From positions 790,637 to 854,636 of the forward strand of contig NZ_JAHBRW010000002.1 of the NCBI RefSeq assembly GCF_018398315.1: a stretch of 64,000 nucleotides of DNA. Reading direction: 5' to 3'. The translations under genes and the position numbers were made by a program. Positions 26,787 through 35,606 of this stretch are shown in pieces. The notes under the pieces were generated by a model. That model had not been told where the DNA came from. It did not search any database and saw nothing but the letters and a program-made list of their open reading frames with translations. Source of the stretch: Chelatococcus sp. YT9 (lineage in GTDB: Bacteria; Pseudomonadota; Alphaproteobacteria; Rhizobiales; Beijerinckiaceae). Numbering within the stretch: the first letter of the stretch is position 1; each line of letters begins with the position of its first letter.

Positions 26787-27825
26787 TGAACGAGACCTCA
26801 TCGCCGGGATGGAACCCATTGGCGGCAGCCAACTCCTGTATAAAAATCAGGTTCTCGTCTGACCCGGGAACACCTATACCGTAACGAATAGAGGCGCCTT
26901 CAAAGATAACTTCGCGCACCTGTGCTTTAATCCCGCCAGTCGTTGTTTTGCGATGAATTGACAACCATTCCGGCCTTGCAGCGATGCGGACAACATCGCC
27001 CACACGCACGGGACCGTTGCATGATGCAACTGTGGTGAGTCCCGCGTCCAATGCGACGCGCGCCATCTCCTGCTCAACCATCTCGATCCGGCCGGGAAGA
27101 AAATTCGCATCGCCTAGAAAACTCGCGACGAACGCCGTGGCTGGCCGCTGATATACCGTGCGCGGATCCGCCATCTGCTGAATACGTCCGCCGTGCATCA
27201 CCACGACGAGGTCAGACATCGACAAGGCCTCTTCCTGGTCGTGAGTTACGAATAGCATCGTAACGCCCAGCGAGCGCTGTAATCGCTTTAACTCGAGCCT
27301 CATCTCTTCGCGCAAGCTTCGATCAAGATTGCTGAGCGGCTCGTCAAGAATGATGACCTCAGGATCTATGGCGAGAGCTCGGGCCATGGCAACCCGCTGC
27401 TGCTGTCCGCCGGATAATTCCCGCGGATAACGATGCTCGAGCCCTTCAAGACGTACCATGCCGAGCGCTCGACTCACACGGGATGATATGTCCTCTTTGC
27501 CGAGCTTCCGGAGCCGCAGCCCGAATGCGATATTCTCAAATGCCGTCATGTGCGGCCAGAGAGCGTAATTTTGAAAGACGACTCCGATATTGCGCAGATA
27601 GGGCGGCAGGTCTGTAACGCGCCGCCCCCGTATCGTTACCTCGCCGACATCGGGGGTAACAAATCCACCGATGACGCGAAGCGTGGTCGTCTTGCCGCAA
27701 CCTGACGGCCCGAGAACCGTGACAAATTCACCGGTTTTTACCTTGAGAGACACATCGTCGAGGACGCAAATGGCTCCATAGGACTTCGAGCAACCGGCGA
27801 GCTCTATGTCGATCCCGTTGCTCAT
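26752..27825 (-). CDS. ABC importer ATPase (PotA-like)
   Basis: 357 residues from the ATG at 27825, which overlaps the binding-protein stop (ATGA). Walker A GPSGCGKTT, Q-loop region FQNYALWPH, signature LSGGQQQR, Walker B VIILDEP, H-loop FVTHDQEEAL, then a TOBE domain of about 110 residues. It energises the PotB/PotC-like channel. Confidence 0.92.
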   Translation of the reverse strand: MSNGIDIELAGCSKSYGAICVLDDVSLKVKTGEFVTVLGPSGCGKTTTLRVIGGFVTPDVGEVTIRGRRVTDLPPYLRNIGVVFQNYALWPHMTAFENIAFGLRLRKLGKEDISSRVSRALGMVRLEGLEHRYPRELSGGQQQRVAMARALAIDPEVIILDEPLSNLDRSLREEMRLELKRLQRSLGVTMLFVTHDQEEALSMSDLVVVMHGGRIQQMADPRTVYQRPATAFVASFLGDANFLPGRIEMVEQEMARVALDAGLTTVASCNGPVRVGDVVRIAARPEWLSIHRKTTTGGIKAQVREVIFEGASIRYGIGVPGSDENLIFIQELAAANGFHPGDEVSFNVNNAVIVSES

Positions 27826-28850
27826 CACCGCACCACTTCCCGATCCCAACGACGCTGCCATTCGTCGTAAACCGTGACAATGTACTTCCAGTCAGCGGTC
27901 TGAAGCCGAGCAATATTTTCCCTATTTATCACTAATTTGGCGGCAACTTCTTTTGGAAGTTCAGCTCTCGAGTTTGTTGGAAAGTATCCAAGCCTGGTTG
28001 CCATAATAATGCCGGACCGCGGGGACAACAGATGGTTCACTAGCTTCTGAATGAGCTCGCCGTTGGGGCGGCCAGCAACAATGCTCATTGTCGAAGACAG
28101 TGGGAAGAAGCCCTCCTTCGGCACGGCTCCGACGACTTTGACCTTTTCCGTATCATTGGCCCATGCGATGCGACCATCGGTCCAAATGCTCGCGTCAATC
28201 TCGCCATTCCGGTAAAGCTGTAGAACCTCAGCATGGCTATTGACCCAGGCATGCACATTCTCGGCAATTTTGGCCATTTGCCGAAAACCAGCGTCAGGAT
28301 TACGCTCATCACCACCCGCGAGCTTGGCGAATAACGTGATGAGATCTATGGACTCGGGCCGGAAGTTCCGCAGAGCTAGGCGGCCGGCAAATTCCGGTCT
28401 GGCTAGATCAAACCATGACTGTGGTGCGTCAGAAACGCGGTCAGGACTATAGGCTATTATATAGCCACCGAAGTTGGCCGCCACCGTGAAGTCGGAGTAT
28501 CTCGCCTGGGGGTAAAGATCCTTCAAGTTCGTCACCAAATCAGGATTGAGCTTGCTAAAAGCTCCCTCGCTCTCCAGGCGGAGCGCAAATAATGGATCAG
28601 AGATCAGTATATCGACTTCCTTGTTCCGTACTTTGACGATTGTATCAGCACCTTCTGCTGGTACCAGTCGAACCTTTACATCGTTTTCCGCTTCAAAAGA
28701 CGACAAACTTTCGGCTAGCGCCTGATCATAAGCGCCGCCAAAGCTATTAATCACCAGTTCTGTTTGCTGAGCCACTGCCATATCCAGGGCAAGTACCGTG
28801 GTGAACACGGTCAAAGCGCCGAACAATAGGCGCCTGCACATCTTAATCAT
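27825..28850 (-). CDS. Periplasmic binding protein of the PotABCD-type importer
   Basis: 341 residues from the ATG at 28850, which has GGGGAG five bases upstream. The signal peptide ends near ALDMAVAQQ. The mature part begins ELVINSFGGAYDQALAESLS, typical of the PotD/opine-binding group. It is the first gene of the importer operon. The spectrum of this family includes polyamines, mannopine-type opines and similar cationic compounds. The linked cucumopine-synthase-like pair and HutC-type regulator make an imidazole compound a plausible ligand, which is inference. Confidence 0.88.
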   Translation of the reverse strand: MIKMCRRLLFGALTVFTTVLALDMAVAQQTELVINSFGGAYDQALAESLSSFEAENDVKVRLVPAEGADTIVKVRNKEVDILISDPLFALRLESEGAFSKLNPDLVTNLKDLYPQARYSDFTVAANFGGYIIAYSPDRVSDAPQSWFDLARPEFAGRLALRNFRPESIDLITLFAKLAGGDERNPDAGFRQMAKIAENVHAWVNSHAEVLQLYRNGEIDASIWTDGRIAWANDTEKVKVVGAVPKEGFFPLSSTMSIVAGRPNGELIQKLVNHLLSPRSGIIMATRLGYFPTNSRAELPKEVAAKLVINRENIARLQTADWKYIVTVYDEWQRRWDREVVR

Positions 28851-29569
28851 CGCAACTCCCCTCTGAAGCATGATGAGCATTGCTGTTAAGCGGCGCTGAA
28901 ATAGAATGCCAATGGGGCGCGCAAAACGCTCCGGCACCTTGATCGATAGACCATGCTGGCGTTGTCTATTCAGCTTTCGTTATCGCCGATCTACTGTCGA
29001 CGTTGTAAACGTCTATACATCTTGCACGAGATCTCTGGAGCCTGCAAGTGCGAATCGCGAGTCGAATAACGTTCGCGATGAATTGCAATTCCCAACGCTG
29101 CCGAGCCATTGGGGGCAAGCAGTCTCTTGACCGGGAGATCGTGATCTTGTCACGTTGGCCGGTGCGCAGCCGTTAATTGAGCCTGTGGCGCGGCTCGGGA
29201 GTGACGTCACTCACATCGCCGCCGTGTCGTGGGGCCGGCTGGCATCGGTCAGGCGCATCGACCAGGCTTTCGCCAAGATGGGCGGAGCCCTTGGCGATAT
29301 TCGTCCGCGTGGCCATCAGACCGGGCAAGCCGTTTGTTTGAGCGGTTGCAGGCCAGCCTATGGTCAACGGCTGCCCCGCGGCCGCGTGCGCAGCCCAGAC
29401 CATCCGGCCGACTTCCATTGTCAGCCTTCAGATCTCATCAAAGCTGCGCGCCACTGTAAGACGAAAAAACGCCAGCGCGGGATATGGGTCCAACATCTAC
29501 GACCGGCCGAGTCAGAGTAGTATGTCCGGGCAATGTTGATTGCCCGGACCGCGCGCCGCAAAGGCACGT
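28851..29569. other. 720-base gap upstream of the importer
   Basis: It contains the promoter region of the importer operon and the motif at 29011-29021. Open frames at 29155-29520 (both strands) show no recognisable family or ribosome-binding site. A vanished gene is possible. Confidence 0.4.
29011..29021. promoter_or_regulatory. GTCTATACATC, candidate HutC-type operator (copy 1)
   Basis: Its reverse complement GATGTATAGAC matches GATGTATACAC at 30853-30863 in 10 of 11 positions. It stands about 160 bases upstream of the binding-protein gene. HutC-subfamily GntR regulators bind short dyads with a TATA-like core, so the regulator at 31373 is the natural candidate. Confidence 0.5.
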
Positions 29570-30163
29570 CTAGCTCGGCACCTTCCAGTTCGCGGGCTGT
29601 TCGAGTACCGATGCTGGCAGCTCTCCTTCCCGAACAAGATTTTCGACCTCACGCCGACTCCTGAGGGGGAGCTGATCGCCGAGATGCCACGGAAATACGA
29701 GAAAGAACCAGCGATAAAGTCGTTGGGTGTAATTAAACCAGCTCCAAAGGAGACTGTCGAGATCCTGCTTTGTGTCGATGCTTTCGAACGAAGCAATAAC
29801 TTTTTCCCCCAAGTCGGACAGTTTGCCCAGATTGAGCCATGGCGCTGGACAGTTGGGCTCTGAGACATCTCCCATAAGCTGGTACATATGCCGGCTCATG
29901 TATATCCAAAAGCGCTTGCAGTGCTCCAGGGGAATATCGGGATCGTCAATGGCTTGCTTCATCGCGGGACCTGCGGTCCACCATCCGATGGCTTGCATAT
30001 CGCCAGTTAGGAAGAAGAGATTACCTAAATTCTGTCCGTCTGTGCCCGCGCCACTCGGGAATACACCCAAGCGCGACATCTTTACCTCAAGCGGCTCTTC
30101 CCACATGATCCGGTCGAGGTCAGCTTCGATCTCGTCCTTTACAACCCGCCAGTGAATTGACAT
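29570..30163 (-). CDS. Helical protein resembling the cucumopine synthase C-terminal bundle
   Basis: 197 residues, no signal peptide, rich in predicted helices and aromatic residues (WWTAGPAMKQAIDDPDIPLE, RFWIYMSRHMYQLMGD, WSWFNYTQRLYRWFFLVFPW). Directly upstream, four bases away, is a cyclophilin-like protein. The order (cyclophilin-like domain, then helical bundle) equals the two halves of Agrobacterium cucumopine/mikimopine synthase, which condense histidine with 2-oxoglutarate. I assign it to the cucumopine-synthase-related helical-bundle family from recall of that architecture. The reaction here may be synthesis, breakdown or isomerisation of a similar compound. No catalytic residues can be named with confidence. 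Confidence 0.55.
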   Translation of the reverse strand: MSIHWRVVKDEIEADLDRIMWEEPLEVKMSRLGVFPSGAGTDGQNLGNLFFLTGDMQAIGWWTAGPAMKQAIDDPDIPLEHCKRFWIYMSRHMYQLMGDVSEPNCPAPWLNLGKLSDLGEKVIASFESIDTKQDLDSLLWSWFNYTQRLYRWFFLVFPWHLGDQLPLRSRREVENLVREGELPASVLEQPANWKVPS

Positions 30164-30167
30164 CGTA

Positions 30168-30623
30168 TTACGCTCCCCTTCTGGAAATCATAATAGTGAC
30201 GAGCTTCGCGTTTTTATGTTGCTTCCAAACATGGCGCCCGGCGCGATAAAGCACGTCGAGATCTTTCGCTCGCGCAACGATAGGGCCGGGCGCGGAGACT
30301 GGTTCGGTGTTGTCGGGTCCATAGTTTATTGCGATAAACTTGTTGCCGGCGTAAACGATTGAGCCCTGGCCGAGGTTTGAAAGATGCTTAGTCTTGCTGC
30401 CTAACGGCGAGGCTTGCGTGCCGGTCGGCTGCGGCTCCCGCTCAGGCCGACCTCTCGCCAAGATGTAGTCTCCAGTGGAGGTCGTGTGGGAACACCATAC
30501 TTTGAGGGGTTCCTTGACCTCCTCCCACAGAAGCTGTGAGCATTTTGGCTCTTCATCCTCAAGCAGGGCCACTACAGCCTCCTCAGGAAAGCCCTCAAAT
30601 TTAAGTACAAGCTCCTTCGGCAT
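30168..30623 (-). CDS. Cyclophilin-like small protein, partner of the helical-bundle gene
   Basis: 151 residues, cytosolic. The start (MPKELVLKFEGFPEEAVVAL), the tryptophan-rich middle (LWEEVKEPLKVWCSHTTSTG) and the segment GSIVYAGNKFIAINYGPDNT follow the same layout as the DUF3830 protein at 3473-3883: N-terminal strand, barrel, late GxIxxY. It would supply the barrel half of a cucumopine-synthase-like enzyme, with the helical half in the next gene. First gene of a two-gene unit, transcribed away from the HutC-like regulator. Function remains hypothetical. Confidence 0.6.
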   Translation of the reverse strand: MPKELVLKFEGFPEEAVVALLEDEEPKCSQLLWEEVKEPLKVWCSHTTSTGDYILARGRPEREPQPTGTQASPLGSKTKHLSNLGQGSIVYAGNKFIAINYGPDNTEPVSAPGPIVARAKDLDVLYRAGRHVWKQHKNAKLVTIMISRRGA

Positions 30624-31372
30624 TTCTTATTTCCTTGTGGTGCAGCCAGGTGTCAGTGGTGGGTCTGCATAGTCGGTCTCCCCGGGAGACAACCATATTC
30701 CTGCGCCCGGACCTTCGGATGCGAATAGTATGTACATTTAACAGTTCGGTCCGCGCGGCCATAGCTGGAACCGCCACAGAAAAGTGGTTCATTTCATGCG
30801 AGTGTCACGACCGCTCGCAGACAGGAAAGGAACAATCATTTCCTAGGCACTAGATGTATACACAACTTATGAACGAAGGGAAGGGGCATTTTGTCCACTT
30901 TTTGCGGAGTGCATGTTTTTTGCTGAATCGATGTTCTGGGTTTCGCCCCCGTCTCTGCGACGGTGCGATTGTAACCTTAGCTCTTAAGAGCTTCGCTCGC
31001 TCGGCGCGTTGCGTGCCAACCTTGCGACTGAGCACGGTGGCGCATAGGGTTATCGTCTGGGGAAGGGCCCGGCCGCCGTGTGGTCGCGCGACAAAGTTGT
31101 ATATAGGTTTAATCTCGTGGTCCTGTTACGGATAGGGAATTAGTGCTACTTTGGCGGCCATCGAGTTGTAGCCGGTGCGTTTCATAGCTCTCCTCGTCGT
31201 CAAACGGAGCTGATACCCGGTTGGGGCGAAACTGAGGGATGGTCACCGAGGGCAAGCGTGGGGAGTTGCGAAGATAGTCATGCAACGTGGCCCAATGGGT
31301 ACACTCGACAGAAGGCGCCGGTGCTAGGTTCTTTGCTGCAGACGCACGAATGGTGATTGGAGTTAGTTTCGC
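30624..31372. other. 750-base divergent intergenic region
   Basis: It lies between the cyclophilin-like gene and the divergent GntR/HutC gene. It holds the dyad-containing motif at 30853-30863 and a weaker similar one, GTTGTATATAGG, at 31096-31107. No coding sequence is recognised. Its length leaves room for more regulatory sites or a small RNA. Confidence 0.4.
30853..30863. promoter_or_regulatory. GATGTATACAC, candidate HutC-type operator (copy 2)
   Basis: It includes the palindrome GTATAC and matches the reverse complement of the site at 29011-29021 in 10 of 11 bases. It is 230 bases upstream of the cyclophilin-like gene and 510 bases upstream of the GntR gene. Confidence 0.5.
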
Positions 31373-32146
31373 ATGTCAGGCATTGGGTCTCAGAACGACA
31401 TAGCTGATGATGGCGACGACGAAGCGCTCCCGATCTATCAGCAGATCCGCCATGACATCGAACGCAAGATTATGTCGGGCGACTGGAGAGAAGGGTATCG
31501 GGTGCCATCTGAGAGCGAGTTGGCTACAATGTACGACTGCTCGCGCATGACAGCGAACAAGGCGATTTCCAGCCTGTCGTCTGCCGGTTTAATCGTGCGG
31601 CGGAGAGGAAGCGGTTCGTATGTCGCTCCTCCACGCTCCCAAGAGCCACTGCTCGCGATGCAGGATATCCGTTCCGAGATCCTCTCGATCGACCGAGCAT
31701 ATAGCTGCACAGTCTTGAACCGCACGATCAGTTCTATAGGCGACCCGGTTGAGGCGGTTCAGGTCGGAGCGCCAGTCGGCACGAAGATACTTCTTTTGGA
31801 CATGGTCCATTATGCCGATAGCCTGCCGTACGCTCTCGAGACACGCCGGATCAATCTAATGGCGGTTCCCGAAGCCGAGCGAGAAGGCTTCGAGATGTCC
31901 TCACCCGGTTCGTGGCTTGTCAATAACGCTACGTGGACAAAAGGTGAGCATTCCGTTCGTGCTATTTCGGCAGATAACGCGATCGCCAAGCAGCTTCGTG
32001 TGCCACGCGGGACCGCCTGTATCTCGATCGCACGCCGAACCTGGCGAGCCGGCGATCTCATCACCTTTGCGCGCTTCATATACCCCGGCGATCGCCATCG
32101 ATTTGTCGTGCAATTCACTCCCACATCATCTGGATCTCCCGCTTAG
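31373..32146 (+). CDS. GntR-family regulator, HutC subfamily (UTRA domain)
   Basis: 257 residues. The winged helix contains YRVPSESELATMYDCSRMTA and NKAISSLSSAGLIVRRRGSG. The UTRA-type effector domain follows, with LPYALETRRINLMAVPE and the closing CISIARRTWRAGDLITFARF that is typical of histidine-utilisation repressors (HutC, whose inducer is urocanate). It is divergent from the cyclophilin-like/helical pair. It probably controls that pair and the importer through the GATGTATAnAC sites. The effector could be an imidazole compound, which is inference from family likeness. Confidence 0.88.
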   Translation: MSGIGSQNDIADDGDDEALPIYQQIRHDIERKIMSGDWREGYRVPSESELATMYDCSRMTANKAISSLSSAGLIVRRRGSGSYVAPPRSQEPLLAMQDIRSEILSIDRAYSCTVLNRTISSIGDPVEAVQVGAPVGTKILLLDMVHYADSLPYALETRRINLMAVPEAEREGFEMSSPGSWLVNNATWTKGEHSVRAISADNAIAKQLRVPRGTACISIARRTWRAGDLITFARFIYPGDRHRFVVQFTPTSSGSPA

Positions 32147-32209
32147 GCCCATTCAAATGGTCGATCACGATCTTTAGCGATCGGGGGCGGGATGTGTGAT
32201 AGCAGCGAT

Positions 32210-33232
32210 GGCCGGCCTTACGCGCTGCGCGTGACACGGGTTCGGAAGCCGGCGTAAGGGAGCCCGCGATGGAGCGGATTGAGATGACCGCCGCCCGCAC
32301 GCGCTCGTAGAAATTGGGCTCCCGCGTCTCGGTGACAGCGGCCGCGAATTCTCGCTCCAGGCGGATCTTCAGCGATGGGCGGCGCGCCCGAGCCGCAGCC
32401 GCCGAGGCGTCAGCGCAAGGCTCGTCGAGGATTTTTCGGTGATCGTCTTGTAGGGGGCCATGGCAAAGGACGAGCCATGCTGGGTAAAGGCTGCGAGGAT
32501 CGCTTGCAGGTCGGCTCCCATCGCGCGTGTGACGACAGCGACATTGTCTTGCAATTGCGTCGCCGCAATGCTGCGCCCGAAGTCCGCGACGACGGCACCG
32601 ACCGCGGCCGGGCCTGCGCCGGCCGGTAGCTCCGCGCGGACAGGGCGGGGATACTCCTCGGAGGGCATGAAAAATCGGTCAGTCCTGCGAGAATCGCGCC
32701 CGACGCGCCGCAGCCTCGCCGGTCAGCGCCAGATAGGTGCCCACCTCATTCACCGGCCGTGACAGCAGCCACGTGCCGCCGATATCTGGCACGAAGCCGA
32801 TCCCGGTTTCCGGCATCGCGACACGCGTGCTTTCGGCAACGATGCGGTGCACTCCATGGGCCGAGATCCCGACACCGCCGCTCTGGGGATGCCGTCCATA
32901 AGCCCGACGTAAGGTTTCGGGAAGTGGGAGATGCGCGCATCGAGGCGGTATTCCTCCCGCTAGAACGCGTGGCGGCACAGTCGTCGCCGTTGCGCACGCT
33001 CTCTGAAGGGCGCGGATGTCACCCCCGGCACAAACGCCACGTTCTCCCTCGCCGGTATCAAGCACGGCACCAACAGCTGGATCCGCCTCGAAATCGTCGA
33101 GCGCCGCCTGATCCTGCGCACCATGGGCAAGGTCAGGCTGTTCACGGTCTTCGGTCGGTTGTGTCGGATGCGGCCCAACGTCCCCTGTCGCTCGACAATG
33201 ACTTTGGACGGCGCGGATTGACTGCCGGTCAT
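32210..33232 (-). pseudogene. 3-hydroxyisobutyryl-CoA hydrolase pseudogene
   Basis: The start (VIVERQGTLGRIRHNRPK, then NSLTLPMVRRI) is followed by a frameshift into GERGVCAGGDIRALQ, GGVGISAHGVHRIVAEST and AMPETGIGFVPDIGGTWLLS, all hallmarks of the enzyme. After a stop and deletion come AILAAFTQHGSSFAMAPYKT, and after another shift REFAAAVTETREPNFYERVR. At least three frame breaks make it inactive. Its ATG overlaps the acyl-CoA dehydrogenase stop (ATGA), so the two once formed a valine-degradation operon. Confidence 0.8.
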
Positions 33233-34374
33233 GAGCGTCCACCAAGAACAGAGCGGGCAATGATGATCTGCATGATCTCGTTCGTTCCCTCAAGAATCTG
33301 GTGTACTCGCAGGTCACGCACGATTTTCTCGATGCCATACTCGGCGAGATAGCCATAGCCACCATGCAGTTGAAGCGCCTGGTTGGCGACCTCGAAAGCG
33401 GCATCGGTAACGAAACGCTTCGCCATGGCGCAGAGCGTTGTCGCGTCGGGCGACTTGGCATCGAGCGCCGATGCGGCGCGCCAGAGGAAGGTGCGGGCCA
33501 CTTCCAGCTCGGTCGCCATGCCGGCCACGCGAAACTGCAGCGCCTGGAATTCGGCAAGTGCCTGGCCGAAAGCGTGGCGCTCGCGCAAGTAGAGAAGCGT
33601 CTTGTCCAACGCCGCCTGGGCACCGCCAAGGGAGGAGGCAGCAATATTGAGGCGGCCTCCGTCAAGCCCCGCCATGGCGATGCGAAAGCCGTCGCCTTCC
33701 GCGCCAAGCCGGTTGGCGACCGGCACCCGCACCCCTTCGAACACGACAGTGCGGGTGGGCTGGGCGTTCCAGCCCATCTTCCGTTCGTTGGTGCCGAAGG
33801 ACAGTCCCGGCGTGTCGCCGGGCACAACGAGCGCCGAGATGCCGCGCGGTCCTTCCCCACCCGTGCGGGCCATCACCACATAGATATCGCTGACACCAGC
33901 CCCTGAAATGAACTGCTTCTGGCCGTCCAGCACGTAGTGGTCACCTTCCCGCACCGCACGTGTTCTCAACGCGGACGCATCCGAGCCGGCGCCGGGCTCC
34001 GTGAGACAATAACTCGCGAGCGTCGCCATCGACGTAAGCCCCGGCAGGAAGCGCTGACGCTGGTCCTCGTCCCCGTGAGCGTCGATCATCCAGGCGCACA
34101 TGTTGTGGATGGAGATATAGGCGGCAATCGTCGGACAGCCCCTGGCGAGCGCCTCGAAGATGACAGCAGCTTCCAGCCGCGTGAGACCAGATCCACCGAC
34201 GTCGTCGCGCACGTATATGCCAGCAAAGCCGAGTTCCGCAGCCTGGCGCAGGATCTCTATTGGAAAATGTTTGCGTTCGTCCCACTCGAGTGCATGGGGA
34301 GCCAATTGCTCTTTGGCGAAGCGGGCCGCCATTGCGCCGATCGCCGCCTGCTCCTCGTTCAGTCCGAAATCCAT
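33229..34374 (-). CDS. Acyl-CoA dehydrogenase (isobutyryl-CoA dehydrogenase-like)
   Basis: 381 residues from the ATG at 34374, giving the standard N-terminus MDFGLNEEQ. FAD and substrate motifs: YCLTEPGAGSDASALRTRA, QALQLHGGYGYLAEYGIEK, and the catalytic-end motif HQILEGTNEIM. Full family length with no visible defect. It oxidises a branched short-chain acyl-CoA, passing electrons to ETF. Its association with the decayed 3-hydroxyisobutyryl-CoA hydrolase points to valine catabolism. With the next step broken here, it may be a relic that still translates, or be served by another copy. Confidence 0.9.
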   Translation of the reverse strand: MDFGLNEEQAAIGAMAARFAKEQLAPHALEWDERKHFPIEILRQAAELGFAGIYVRDDVGGSGLTRLEAAVIFEALARGCPTIAAYISIHNMCAWMIDAHGDEDQRQRFLPGLTSMATLASYCLTEPGAGSDASALRTRAVREGDHYVLDGQKQFISGAGVSDIYVVMARTGGEGPRGISALVVPGDTPGLSFGTNERKMGWNAQPTRTVVFEGVRVPVANRLGAEGDGFRIAMAGLDGGRLNIAASSLGGAQAALDKTLLYLRERHAFGQALAEFQALQFRVAGMATELEVARTFLWRAASALDAKSPDATTLCAMAKRFVTDAAFEVANQALQLHGGYGYLAEYGIEKIVRDLRVHQILEGTNEIMQIIIARSVLGGRS

Positions 34375-34926
34375 CCAGTGCCTCCCATTAGAACGCTGGC
34401 GCAGGCGGAAGCGCCGCGATCCCCCTTTGCCGCGACGTTTTCGCATTTTCAGGAGCAAATGCTGCTATTTTTCACAACCATGATGCAAGTTTGCACAACA
34501 AGGGACAAGCTGTGAATGCGCGCAAGCCGCATCCGCGCTTGAGAGCCAGTGACACGAACTCCACCGCGCGCCACTTCCAGCTGAACCGGCCCACGTGTTG
34601 GCAATTGAAAAGCGCGGCATTTCCGCAATACACGCCGGAGACCAGAGGTAGAGCCTAACTCTTCCGACGCCTTCGACGCTTGGCCAAGGCGAAGACACTA
34701 TCGTTCACAAATCCTATAGCCGGCCCGATTATGATCATCGTCCACCGGTAGGGGATCGAGCACGCATTCCCAATCAACCTGTCCTGCCTGACGACTGGAT
34801 AACGCGCCCCAGCAGCGCAGGTAAGTATTCTTGGGATCAAGCGGAATGAATCCGCCCCTAATGAGAAGAAGGGCGGATTCTATGTCCAGTTCTAGCCAAA
34901 GATCATTCAGTGCTGGTACCAAACCG
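34375..34926. other. 550-base gap, nothing certain
   Basis: It separates the acyl-CoA dehydrogenase from a LysR fragment. A TTG-started frame at 34698-34922 on the minus strand (about 74 residues) shows no family. It may be junk created by rearrangement. Confidence 0.35.
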
Positions 34927-35550
34927 TCAGATCTTCAGAGTGCGCCCGTATGCCACCAGATGGTCAATCAGCAATCTTACTTTCAAAGGCATATAGACCG
35001 AACGCTGGAAGACGGCATAGATGTTATGGTCGAAAGTTGTCGGCGTTATTTCAAGGCCCCGCAGGATTGCGACGAGGCGGCCTGCCCTGATGTCTTCATC
35101 GCATGTCCATTCCGGCAATAGCCCGACGCCAAGTCCGGCCAAGGCAGCCCGTCGGATCATATCATTGCTGTTCGCTTGAAAACTGCCGCTGACTCGCAGC
35201 TCCCGAACAACTCCGTTGGTCCTAACCTTCCAGATTGCGCTGCCATTTTCGAAGCGCCCGTCGAGAGGCCACGTCAGACAATTATGGTGAAGTAGATCCT
35301 CCGGCTCCCGGATAGGTGGCTGATGCGCCAGGTATTCCGGGGACGCAAAGAGTATCCGCGGGTTGCCTGCCGCTAGCTTTCGGACTGACAGTAATGGCCC
35401 GTCGAGGTTGCCAAGGCGTATCGCCACGTCGATCTTGTTCTCAATAACTTCGCGTGGCTCTTCGCTTAACCACAGTTTCACGCGAAGCGCGTGCATGAAC
35501 GCATCGTAACGCTCGGAATCCAGCACGAACAGCCGTTGGTCGAGCAGCAC
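34927..35550 (-). pseudogene. LysR-family regulator, effector domain only
   Basis: About 200 residues match the LysR substrate-binding domain (ENKIDVAIRLGNLDGPLL, then LAAGNPRILFASPEYLAHQP, and AGLGVGLLPEWTCDEDI). The DNA-binding helix-turn-helix and linker, normally about 85 residues, are absent; the upstream sequence is instead an ammonia-lyase fragment. Without the DNA-binding domain it cannot act as a normal regulator. Confidence 0.75.
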
Positions 35551-35606
35551 AACAATCGCCTGCCGTCAGGCGGAGGGGAATCGGGACATCGGCGCTCCCG
35601 GTTTTG

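Noticed and set aside
29155-29520. Possible gene in the gap upstream of the importer
   Set aside because: It is open on both strands but has no motif, no ribosome-binding site and no recognisable family.
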